Positions 15,508-22,165 of a DNA stretch of 22,352 bases are shown piece by piece (within the stretch, counting starts at the first letter, position 1; every line of letters starts with the position of its first letter). Made by a program: the position numbers and the translations under genes. Source of the stretch: Synergistales bacterium (GTDB lineage: Bacteria; Synergistota; Synergistia; Synergistales; Aminobacteriaceae); NCBI GenBank assembly GCA_025997955.1, contig BNVH01000065.1:1-22352 (forward strand). The letters are read 5' to 3'. The notes below the pieces were generated by a model that saw only the letters and a list, made by a program, of their open reading frames with translations, did not search any database and was not told the origin of the DNA.

Positions 15508-17397
15508 CTACATGAGCTCCTTTTCGATCCAGTTTTCCGCGCCGTCGGATTGCGACCCGACCTCGGTTTCACCTTTGGCTATCGATATAAGCGGCAAAAT
15601 GACGGCGTAAGAAGCGTTGCTGCGGCGTATTATCTCGTGGGCGCGGCTTTTGATGACTCTATGCAGGTTGTCCATATCAAGCGGACTGCGCGTGTAACCC
15701 CGCTTCTTGTCACGCGAGCGTCCCAAGCCGCGCGCGGGTCTGCCGTTGTCGTTCGCAAGCTCTCCCGCGGGAACGGAATCAAGGGACGCCGAAGATTCTA
15801 AAGATTTAGAAAACTCCTTGAGTGACTTTTCCGTGGCGGCGCGGATTTTGTTGAATATATCTCTGTCATCTTCCTGAGCGAAGAACCCTCGGCTTTCCAC
15901 GGCGACGGGCGCGAGCAACAATCCGCCTTTGTCAATAGACGCTGCTATCACGATTATGCCGTCCTCCGCCAATTCGCGCCGCTCTTTCATCACGCGCCCC
16001 TTCATCTCTCCCACGGCGTTACCGTCTATCAATACAGCGCCTGCTTGCACGTGGTCGCGTCTATGCGGCTTCGCGCCCCTCTGGAACGTCAGTACGTCTC
16101 CGTTCGCGAGGACAAAAATATTTCGCGAAGGTATACCAACGTCTTGGGCGAGTTGTGAATGACGGGCTAAGTGGCGATATTCTCCGTGAATTGGCAAAAA
16201 ATACTGCGGGCGCACGAGGTTCAGCATTATCTTGAGCTCTTCCGCTGAGGCGTGTCCTGAGACGTGGGTCTGTTTGCTGGCCTCATAGACTACTTCGCAC
16301 CCTATGGAGAACAGCCTGTTGATTGTGTTGTTGACTAACTTCTCGTTGCCAGGTATGACGGAGGCAAGCAAAAACACCGCGTCGCGCTCGCCAAGCGTTA
16401 TCTGTCTGTGTTCGCCTAGGCTCATCATGACAAGCCCCGAAAACGGCTCCCCCTGGCTCCCGGTCGTCATTATGACGAGCTGGTTGTCGGGGATTCTCCC
16501 TATCTCCTCGGGCTGCACTATCATCCTGTCGTCGATCTGAAGATAACCCAAGCTCTTGGCGAGCTCCACGTTGCGCACCATGCTGCGTCCCAAAAACGCT
16601 ATCTTGCGGTTGAACCGCGCCGCGCCGTCTACGACCTGTTGAATGCGATGCACGTTGCTGGCAAACGACGAAATGATTATGCGCCTTGTGCGGTAGTTGC
16701 GGTAAAGGCGCTCAAGCGTGCCGCCTATCAGGCGCTCCGACGGGGTGAAGCCGTCGCGCTCGGCGTTCGTGGAGTCCGACAGGAGCAGCAACACGCCCTT
16801 GTCCCCCTCCTCCGCGAAAGCGCCGTAGTCCGTGACGCGCCCGTCTATCGGCGTGGAGTCGAGCTTGAAGTCGCCCGTATGCACGACTCTGCCAAGCGGC
16901 GTCTCCACGGACAGAGCCACGCCATCCGGGATAGAGTGACTGACCGCTATGAAGCGAACCTTGAAGCACCCTATCTCCAAAATGTCGCCCGCCTTTATTT
17001 CGTTCATCTTGAACTCAAGCATCGGCGAGTCCTCACGCAGCTTGTACCCGACCAACCCCAAAGTCAGCCTCGTACCGTAAATCGGTACGTTCAGCCTCTG
17101 CAACACAAAAGGCAGACCGCCGGTGTGGTCTTCGTGACCGTGAGTCAGTATTATCCCAAGCACCTTCTCGCGGTTCGCCTCAAGATACGTTATGTCCGGC
17201 ACGATGAGGTCTATGCCAGGCAACTCCTGATCGGGAAACATCAGGCCGCAGTCGATGACTATAATGTCGTCGTCGCACTCAAGCGCGTACATATTCTTGC
17301 CTATCTCCCCAAGACCTCCAAGCGGGATTACCCTCAGAGAAGCGCTCTTACCATTCGTCGCGGATATGCTTCTCCCGCGGCGCGTTCTTATTGCCAT
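15508..17397 (-). CDS. rnj: Ribonuclease J with extended linker
   Basis: A 629-residue metallo-beta-lactamase/beta-CASP ribonuclease for mRNA turnover and rRNA/5'-end processing (endo- and 5'-exonuclease activities known for the family). The metal motif T-H86-G-H-E-D-H91 is intact, with S-H-S-I-P-D-G, H-T-G-D-F-K and the beta-CASP region with S-G-H-A-S and P-I-H-G-E-Y later. Usual length is about 555. The extra residues lie in a 20-residue basic N-terminus, a roughly 50-residue Ser/Arg/Lys-rich insertion (about 530-580) and a short C-terminal tail. ATG 17397 has GGAGGC about 11 bases upstream. A TATAAT-like box at 17548-17553 would give a 140-base AU-rich leader with repeats. Confidence 0.95.
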   Translation of the reverse strand: MAIRTRRGRSISATNGKSASLRVIPLGGLGEIGKNMYALECDDDIIVIDCGLMFPDQELPGIDLIVPDITYLEANREKVLGIILTHGHEDHTGGLPFVLQRLNVPIYGTRLTLGLVGYKLREDSPMLEFKMNEIKAGDILEIGCFKVRFIAVSHSIPDGVALSVETPLGRVVHTGDFKLDSTPIDGRVTDYGAFAEEGDKGVLLLLSDSTNAERDGFTPSERLIGGTLERLYRNYRTRRIIISSFASNVHRIQQVVDGAARFNRKIAFLGRSMVRNVELAKSLGYLQIDDRMIVQPEEIGRIPDNQLVIMTTGSQGEPFSGLVMMSLGEHRQITLGERDAVFLLASVIPGNEKLVNNTINRLFSIGCEVVYEASKQTHVSGHASAEELKIMLNLVRPQYFLPIHGEYRHLARHSQLAQDVGIPSRNIFVLANGDVLTFQRGAKPHRRDHVQAGAVLIDGNAVGEMKGRVMKERRELAEDGIIVIAASIDKGGLLLAPVAVESRGFFAQEDDRDIFNKIRAATEKSLKEFSKSLESSASLDSVPAGELANDNGRPARGLGRSRDKKRGYTRSPLDMDNLHRVIKSRAHEIIRRSNASYAVILPLISIAKGETEVGSQSDGAENWIEKELM

Positions 17398-17437
17398 TTA
17401 CAAAAATGCCTCCAAATTTTATTTTTAAGTTTTCATT

Positions 17438-17484
17438 CTTAAATTCTTAAATTTTTCAATCTTAAATTCTTAAATTCTTAAATT
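17438..17484 (-). repeat. Five AATTTAAG repeats in the RNase J leader
   Basis: On the mRNA strand AATTTAAG occurs five times: two tandem copies (17438-17453) and three tandem copies (17461-17484), separated by 7 bases. They lie between a likely promoter and the rnj start. They may act as a single-stranded, AU-rich mRNA element or simply reflect low-complexity DNA. Confidence 0.7.
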
Positions 17485-17547
17485 TCAGTTTTAAATTAAA
17501 TTTCAATTTTTATTTTTAGACTCTATTTATTTAGAATTCATTCTTTA

Positions 17548-17576
17548 ATTATACTCTATCAGATTATGGGTTGAAA
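17548..17576 (-). promoter_or_regulatory. Putative promoter of the rnj-uppP operon
   Basis: On the - strand a perfect TATAAT (17548-17553) is preceded at 17 bases by TTTCAA (17571-17576), a weak -35 match. Confidence 0.4.
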
Positions 17577-17641
17577 TTGCGCGAACCTTCTACGGTCTCA
17601 CGGCCATTTCATAAAAAATTTCAGGCTTAACAAGAATGCAC

Positions 17642-17687
17642 AAAAGGGAATCCTCCCGCGTTTCGCGAGTTTGCGGCTTCCCTTTTT
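17642..17687 (-). terminator. Terminator downstream of the Rpn-like gene
   Basis: AAAAGGGAA (17642-17650) pairs with TTCCCTTTT (17678-17686). Two further G-C pairs follow a single mismatch, and an inner CGCG/CGCG pairing is possible. Read on the - strand it lies about 40 bases after the gene at 17729-18391. The stem has T runs on both sides, so it could work in both directions. Confidence 0.7.
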
Positions 17688-17728
17688 GCTGTTTTGCAAT
17701 GCTTTAGTCTGTCTATCTGTCTTGTTTA

Positions 17729-18391
17729 CTATCGAGGAACTAATGTTTGGAGCTTATCTATCGGCAATTCAGCAATCTCGGCAACTTCCAGCAACGTCAT
17801 GCCGCGCGCCAACAACTTTCGCGCCATATCAAAAGCCTTCTCGGCTTTACCTTCGGCTTTACCTTCGGCTTTACCTTCGGCTTTGCCTTTCTCAATGCCC
17901 TTCTCAATACCTTCCTTAATACCTTCCTTGATGCCTTTCTCGATGCCTCTTAGTTCCGCTTCTTCCGAATAGGTCAAAATTTTATCCTGCAACATCACAT
18001 CCCCCTCCTTGAACTCAGTGTATTGAGCAAACAGTTCTCTGTACAACCGCTCCATATGCTCCAGTACTATACGCTTGTCAGCTTCGCTCACTAAGCCGGA
18101 CGCCTCGGCGCGGTCCGCCGTCTCTACAAGTTCGTCCACAATGGTTTTCATCTCTATGGCTAATTCCGCGCGAAAACGCCGCAGCTTCTTCGATACGTTT
18201 TCCGTGTTGGGATAATCAACCGTACTATCTAACGGGTGATTTGTACCAAACAGACCGTTGATGAATTGAATGACCGCCGCGCTAGACAGTCGTATCAACT
18301 GCTTCAAGATCAAGTCGAAGATTTGCGCCGTATCGCGTTCTTGTTTTTTACCTAATTTTTCCGCCACTTCGCGATTATCCTCCCGCTTCAC
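17729..18391 (-). CDS. Rpn/PD-(D/E)xK nuclease family protein, internally deleted
   Basis: A 220-residue protein. The N-terminus (D-L-I-L-K-Q-L-I-R-L..., I-N-G-L-F-G-T-N-H-P-L-D, Y-P-N-T-E) is the start typical of Rpn-like transposase/nuclease family proteins. The C-terminus, with K-G-I-K-E-G and K-A-E-G repeats followed by A-R-K-L-L-A-R-G-M-T-L-L-E-V-A-E, is their usual tail. The catalytic core that normally lies between (acidic residues and E-x-Q/K strands) is missing after about residue 75. I infer an in-frame internal deletion and loss of nuclease activity. GTG 18391 has no ribosome binding site; GTG 18367 (V9) has GGGAGG 11 bases upstream and may be the real start. A 12-bp tandem repeat encodes the K-A-E-G run. 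Confidence 0.7.
   Translation of the reverse strand: MKREDNREVAEKLGKKQERDTAQIFDLILKQLIRLSSAAVIQFINGLFGTNHPLDSTVDYPNTENVSKKLRRFRAELAIEMKTIVDELVETADRAEASGLVSEADKRIVLEHMERLYRELFAQYTEFKEGDVMLQDKILTYSEEAELRGIEKGIKEGIKEGIEKGIEKGKAEGKAEGKAEGKAEKAFDMARKLLARGMTLLEVAEIAELPIDKLQTLVPR
17849..17884 (-). repeat. 12-bp tandem repeat encoding Lys-Ala-Glu-Gly
   Basis: Three perfect copies of ACCTTCGGCTTT (+ strand) are flanked by degenerate copies. Copy-number change would keep the frame and alter the length of the charged helix. Confidence 0.85.
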
Positions 18392-18405
18392 TTAGTCATG
18401 TTGCT

Positions 18406-18434
18406 ATTTTACAGCGAAAAGCGAAACACCTCAA
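18406..18434 (-). promoter_or_regulatory. Promoter of the Rpn-like gene
   Basis: On the - strand TTGAGG (18429-18434) and TG-TAAAAT (18406-18411) are separated by 17 bases. The predicted start is only about 8 bases before GTG 18391, which leaves either a nearly leaderless mRNA or the internal GTG 18367 as start. Confidence 0.5.
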
Positions 18435-18751
18435 CAAGACATTTTATAACGATGTGTTATTGATGTAGTGTTTTTGAAAAGGCGAGTGCCGTTTGGAAAG
18501 TGAAAGTTTATGAAACGGCCCTGAAACTCAAATACTCATATATCGACTACTTTATTGTGATGTGATAAAATTTTATTGAAACATTAGGACACCTCTTATC
18601 TTAGACTTTTTTATGGCTAAAAATCTATAAATTTAGCTATAGTCGGAATAAGTTGGAAAATCATTTTAAACATAGTCCAGTGTTTAATTGGGGGATAAAT
18701 ATTTGGAAGATAAACTTCCGTTCATATTCTGAGAAAAGAGGGGAATTATTT
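18435..18751. other. AT-rich intergenic region before the tail-collar gene
   Basis: No gene is seen. It holds a copy of the GAAA-rich TTTATGAAACGGCC motif (18502-18523), a 5-bp ATAAC/GTTAT hairpin, and a ribosome binding site (GAGGGG, about 18738-18743) for the gene at 18752. I could not choose a convincing promoter. Confidence 0.5.
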
Positions 18752-20575
18752 ATGAAACGTTTGGCTTTATCGTGGTTAATGGTAGTGTTTTTGGCGTGCG
18801 CTTCTATGGCTGCGGATACTTTCGATCCTTTGGAGAGCGCCTTCAAGGAGCCGGTGCCGACAACCAGGGCAACTGGAGCGTTTACTCTTGATGGGACTAA
18901 CAGGGCAGTTCAATACTATGCCGCGAACGATGACGCGATTCCTAATCTGTTTTTCCACAGGCCTCTTTGGGCGCTCTACCTCAACAAGACAGAGGGACGC
19001 GGACTTCCCGCAGCAGTGTTGAGCAGCCGACTAATTAAAGGAAACCAAGTGGTCGGATTTCAAGTTGCACTCTCCACTCCGCAATTGAGGGATTATATCC
19101 AGGAACATATCGTTCAGCGCGGATACAAGGGACTGCCAACAAACTTAGACATCAGACCCTGGCCTATTTACTACGCGACTGTCACTGTTCGTGATCGCTC
19201 GACACATGAAATACTTGCTCAGGAAAAGTTGGGCAATCTTTTTCAGATATATGGCGACCATGAATTCTTTTTGACATTTGACGACAGCACTAAATACAAA
19301 GATTTTATCGACCTGCTGTATCAAGATTTAGTAGAATTTTCCTTCCGCTACCACTTCACAGGTCAGCTGGATACTATCACAGCGGAGTATACTTATAAAA
19401 TTGATGCTGATAGAGAGCAAATTTTTTCTACTCTTTTGGACGCCAACCAAAGGGAGCGCAGGGCTCCGATTTTTCAGGACACCGTGAATAAAGCAAGTAC
19501 TCTGTTACATGCAAACATCACGAGCACCATAGTGGGCGATCCGGATATCCTTAGCGCAACACCACCCACCATAGAGCAGATTATCTCGAAGTTGTTTGAG
19601 ATGGACAAGGAAATTCTTTTTGACGCGGCGAGCCAGAATGCGCTTTTAGATAGCTATTTACAGCCCATTCGAGCTCATCTGGAAGAGGTTTCGGGTAGAA
19701 CCGAGGAAGAACTTCTGAAGAAATTGCAAGAGCGGGGCGTAGATACCACAACAGGAGGCGGCGCTAAAGGTTCCTTCGGCCTTAATTTGGTACTATTTAA
19801 ATTCAGCTTTGGCGGTAATGCCGACGTGACGAGGCGCGTCACAAAAAGAGATTTGGAGGAAAGTGAGAAGAAATACGGGCTTACTTTTCAGAAGAAAGAA
19901 GATACGGAATACTATGAGCCGTATTCCATAAAATCCTACCGCTATGTGGACGCTGCCAGGAAAACCGACATTACTTTCAGAACAACTCGAATAAATAGAG
20001 AAAACGCTGGCGGCGTTGAAGACGCCCCGATTGTCCCAAGCCAGTTTAACATGGACAAACTTACCGCGGCATTGGAGAATATACGGGTAAAGTTTATCGC
20101 TTGGAGCGCTCCCGTTGGAGCGGTTGAGGCGTATTTCGGCATGGACGCCCCTGAGGGTTGGCTGCTGTGCGATGGCAGAGAAATTCCGAAGGGCGCCGTT
20201 TATGACACGTTGCGTAAGATGGTAGGTAATAACGTCCCCGACCTGCGCGCTCAATTCCTCCGAGGATTAGACAATGGCGCTGGCATAGATCCTGACCCCA
20301 GAGTATTGGGGAAGCCGCAAATGGATAGTTTGCAGAATATTACAGGAGGAATTGATATTGCGTCGACAGCTCAATTTGAAGTAAAAGCAACTGAGCCGTC
20401 TGATAAGAATGCTTTATATCCTTCTGATAGCGGTTCTAGATATGGCTATATGGGTCACACCAACTGGAGTGGTGACAATTCTGTTAGAATACTTTTCGAC
20501 GCTTCAAGAGTAGCCAGAACTTCGACAGAAACGCGACCGAAGAATGTTGCGGTCAATTACATCATCAAATATTGA
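18752..20575 (+). CDS. Secreted protein with C-terminal phage tail-collar domain
   Basis: A 607-residue protein. I start it at ATG 18752, where GAGGGG precedes and residues 1-20 form a clear signal peptide (M-K-R-L-A-L...A-S-M-A/A-D); the longer open frame adds an unlikely leader. Residues about 20-440 match nothing I recognise and include a helical, charged middle and a Gly-rich stretch near 325-345. From about 454, V-G-A-V-E-A-Y-F-G...A-P-E-G-W-L-L-C-D-G, then V-P-D-L-R-A-Q-F-L-R-G-L-D and the end R-P-K-N-V-A-V-N-Y-I-I-K-Y, are the hallmarks of phage tail-collar and fibre proteins. A Sec signal on such a protein is unusual, and no other phage gene is adjacent. It may be a collar domain co-opted for a surface or envelope role. 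The function is unknown. Confidence 0.8.
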   Translation: MKRLALSWLMVVFLACASMAADTFDPLESAFKEPVPTTRATGAFTLDGTNRAVQYYAANDDAIPNLFFHRPLWALYLNKTEGRGLPAAVLSSRLIKGNQVVGFQVALSTPQLRDYIQEHIVQRGYKGLPTNLDIRPWPIYYATVTVRDRSTHEILAQEKLGNLFQIYGDHEFFLTFDDSTKYKDFIDLLYQDLVEFSFRYHFTGQLDTITAEYTYKIDADREQIFSTLLDANQRERRAPIFQDTVNKASTLLHANITSTIVGDPDILSATPPTIEQIISKLFEMDKEILFDAASQNALLDSYLQPIRAHLEEVSGRTEEELLKKLQERGVDTTTGGGAKGSFGLNLVLFKFSFGGNADVTRRVTKRDLEESEKKYGLTFQKKEDTEYYEPYSIKSYRYVDAARKTDITFRTTRINRENAGGVEDAPIVPSQFNMDKLTAALENIRVKFIAWSAPVGAVEAYFGMDAPEGWLLCDGREIPKGAVYDTLRKMVGNNVPDLRAQFLRGLDNGAGIDPDPRVLGKPQMDSLQNITGGIDIASTAQFEVKATEPSDKNALYPSDSGSRYGYMGHTNWSGDNSVRILFDASRVARTSTETRPKNVAVNYIIKY

Positions 20576-20582
20576 TTATATA

Positions 20583-20613
20583 ATACTCCCCATAAGCACT
20601 AATGAAAAAGTTA
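20583..20613 (+). pseudogene. 31-base fragment of proS
   Basis: Bases 20583-20613 match proS 14056-14086 at 28 of 31 positions, in the same orientation. The match ends inside the left arm of the perfect hairpin that follows. It is too short to encode anything and is best read as gene debris. Confidence 0.65.
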
Positions 20614-20654
20614 CACAGGGCATTATCACACCCCTGTGATAATGCCCTGTGTAA
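20611..20654. repeat. 20-bp perfect hairpin with CCCC loop
   Basis: The arms 20611-20630 and 20635-20654 are perfectly complementary around a 4-base loop. It lies 35 bases after the tail-collar gene and may end its transcript, although no T tract follows. It could also be a REP- or MITE-like mobile palindrome or a small-RNA stem. Confidence 0.9.
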
Positions 20655-20905
20655 ACCGTTTGGCATGAATTAATCTCAAGCTTATTTATAGATTTCGGAA
20701 ATGCTATGCGTCAGTTCAAAGCATTGCAGCAGTTAAGTGTTGCTAAAACACGAAAATAAGCAACGTAAAACCTATAATTAAGAATATTTTTAGAAGAGAC
20801 AAGAATAACCCTTCTCGACGGGTCTGTTGGGCATTTTTGGGTGGCAGCCTGCGGATTTGGGGTTGTATAAATAGGTTTAAAAAATAGTTTTGTCTGTGGT
20901 ACAAT

Positions 20906-21000
20906 AAAGCCGCTTGGGATAAGCAACGAACCGGCGAAGAATGAGCCGTGTGAGTCGCTTAGTTGCTCCACCACAAGCCCCGCGCGGCGGGCTGCGGCTT
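20906..21000 (+). ncRNA. Candidate structured RNA (multibranch fold)
   Basis: Four nested pairings can be drawn: AAGCCGC 20906 with GCGGCTT 20994; AGCAAC 20921 with GTTGCT 20962; CGGC 20931 with GCCG 20945; AGCCC 20976 with GGGCT 20989. Together they form a closed multibranch shape with the last helix abutting the outer stem. A TACAAT box (20899-20904) lies just upstream. The stems are short and GC-rich DNA pairs easily, so this is a hypothesis. It resembles no RNA family I know. Confidence 0.25.
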
Positions 21001-21064
21001 GAGCGGCGGCTGTTTAAACTCGTTGCCGCTAAGATTCATGTGTTGCTTTGTAATTCGATATTCG

Positions 21065-21346
21065 TCAGAACAAGTCAGAATGTGAGCCGGTTTGCGTAAG
21101 CACAAGAACTAATCGGTCATTGTCGAGCGCGTAAATCAACAGCCAATCATTTTGAATGTGGCACTCTCTAAAACCCTCATGGTTACTAATCAAGGCGTGA
21201 TCTTTGAACTTGGAGTCGAGCGTTTTTCCCTCTATAAGCTGTTGAATCACGTCATCCAACAAATCCATATCAAGCCAGCGTTTTTTTGCTCGTTTACGGT
21301 CTTTTCGATACTGTGAAGTTGTGTGAAGTTCAAACACTCTGTTCAA
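21065..21346 (-). CDS. yafQ: YafQ-family mRNA interferase toxin
   Basis: A 93-residue RelE/ParE-fold toxin. K-D-H50-A-L, C-H63-I-Q-N-D67-W-L-L-I-Y and the C-terminal T-G-S-H89-S-D-L-F match the catalytic set of YafQ, which cuts mRNA in the ribosome; H50, H63 and D67 fall at the same numbers as in the E. coli protein. The start is TTG 21346, sharing TTGA with the stop of the antitoxin gene; GTG 21337 is an alternative. Translation is coupled to dinJ, as is usual for the pair. Confidence 0.93.
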   Translation of the reverse strand: MNRVFELHTTSQYRKDRKRAKKRWLDMDLLDDVIQQLIEGKTLDSKFKDHALISNHEGFRECHIQNDWLLIYALDNDRLVLVLTQTGSHSDLF

Positions 21347-21639
21347 TTCTCCGACAGCATTTCTCTGTCAAGTTCCTCTGACAATTCGCGCGCGCTGTGA
21401 TATGCCTTTGTCTTGATCTGTCCGGCTATAATCCCGCGAGCTTCCTGAAGAGCCGCCTCTGCCTCTGTTTTGTAGCGAGGCTGTTTAAGTTCAAAAGGCA
21501 GACCACCGACCATCAAGGACTGGCGGAGAAACATATTTACCGCGTCCGTAACTGTAATACCGAATTGTGAAAAAAGTTTCTCGGCGCCTGATTTTGTTTC
21601 AGGATCAATTCTGATGTTCAGGCTTGCGGTTTTAGCCAT
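21343..21639 (-). CDS. dinJ: DinJ/RelB-family antitoxin
   Basis: A 98-residue antitoxin. The N-terminus (A-S-L-N-I-R-I-D-P-E-T-K) is a ribbon-helix-helix DNA-binding strand, followed by F-G-I-T-V-T-D-A-V-N-M-F-L and L-P-F-E-L, the DinJ signature. The helical C-terminus should bind and block YafQ. AGGTGATATGAA precedes ATG 21639. Like other family members it probably represses its own promoter. Confidence 0.93.
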   Translation of the reverse strand: MAKTASLNIRIDPETKSGAEKLFSQFGITVTDAVNMFLRQSLMVGGLPFELKQPRYKTEAEAALQEARGIIAGQIKTKAYHSARELSEELDREMLSEN

Positions 21640-21658
21640 TTCATATCACCTCGCCATG

Positions 21659-21687
21659 ATTGTATCACATTGCACACTCAACAACCA
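21659..21687 (-). promoter_or_regulatory. Putative promoter of dinJ-yafQ
   Basis: On the - strand TACAAT (21659-21664) lies 17 bases from TGGTTG (21682-21687), a weak -35 box. It is about 20 bases upstream of the dinJ ATG. Confidence 0.4.
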
Positions 21688-21786
21688 CGCAACGCGAAGC
21701 AAAAAAGACAAATCACCGACAAGGCGGCGACATCGCGCTCACCGCCCGCTCACCGCTAACGAAGGTAAAAGAAAAAGAATAAAAAA

Positions 21787-21808
21787 GACCGCCCAAAAGG
21801 GCGGCCTT
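21787..21808 (-). terminator. Terminator of the 57-residue gene
   Basis: CCGCCC (21789-21794) and GGGCGG (21799-21804) pair around AAAA. On the - strand the hairpin is followed by CTTTTTT, a strong rho-independent terminator. It lies 90 bases after the small gene at 21896-22069 and separates it from dinJ. TTTT on the other side gives weak function in the + direction. Confidence 0.8.
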
Positions 21809-21895
21809 TTCGCCTGTGATGTGCGTCGGTCACTTCCGTTGTCGCCCTTCTTTTTGTCGAATTGTCAAACGAGTGATTAGGGCACGGCGAAATCG

Positions 21896-22069
21896 TTATC
21901 GCTTGATGGTGACTTCTGAAGCCTCCTGAAGCTGTTTGAAAGCCGCCGTGCCTGTCAATTTTTCGTTCCCTCCGGCGTAGTCTCTGGCGTAGTCTATCGC
22001 CATTCTTCCGATCTCAGCGCACACGAAAATCCCCGCCAACAAAAAAACAATCAAAATTCTCTTTTTCAC
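21896..22069 (-). CDS. 57-residue small membrane or secreted protein
   Basis: A short gene starting at GTG 22069 behind AGGAGAG (about 22078-22084), ending TAA at 21896. It encodes M-K-K-R, then a hydrophobic stretch (I-L-I-V-F-L-L-A-G-I-F-V-C-A), then a hydrophilic 38-residue tail. The first 18 residues are a signal peptide or a single membrane anchor. The ribosome binding site, codon pattern and strong downstream terminator (21787-21808) support a real gene. I do not recognise the family. It is divergent from the recombinase gene across a 96-base gap. Confidence 0.65.
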   Translation of the reverse strand: MKKRILIVFLLAGIFVCAEIGRMAIDYARDYAGGNEKLTGTAAFKQLQEASEVTIKR

Positions 22070-22104
22070 ACTAAAAGCTCTCCTCTCAATAATCTGCGCC
22101 CACT

Positions 22105-22144
22105 ATGTAACACTTTTGAGAATACGTTACATAAGCGTTAAAAT
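22105..22144 (+). promoter_or_regulatory. Promoter and inverted-repeat operator of the recombinase gene
   Basis: TTGAGA (22116-22121) and TAAAAT (22139-22144) are 17 bases apart. The inverted repeat ATGTAAC (22105-22111) and GTTACAT (22126-22132) brackets the -35 box, with about two helical turns between half-site centres, as expected for a dimeric repressor. Confidence 0.55.
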
Positions 22145-22165
22145 CTTATTAGGAGGAAATAAATT

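Larger units (their letters stand above)
20576..21064. other. 490-base intergenic region with hairpin, proS fragment and possible structured RNA
   Basis: No convincing gene. It holds a 31-base piece resembling proS (20583-20613), a 20-bp perfect hairpin (20611-20654), an AT-rich stretch, and a GC-rich segment (20906-21000) with nested pairing. A - strand open frame at 20711-20974 lacks a ribosome binding site and crosses the structured segment, so it is not called. Confidence 0.6.

Noticed and set aside
16639..17442. 267-codon open frame on the + strand inside rnj
   Set aside because: It is antisense to the catalytic domain of RNase J, with a composition typical of a shadow frame.
18653..18751. 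33-residue N-terminal extension of the tail-collar protein
   Set aside because: It starts at TTG with no ribosome binding site and would bury a clear signal peptide that begins at 18752.
20711..20974. 87-codon open frame on the - strand
   Set aside because: No ribosome binding site or domain is visible, and it crosses the GC-rich paired segment. It is kept only as an alternative explanation for that segment.
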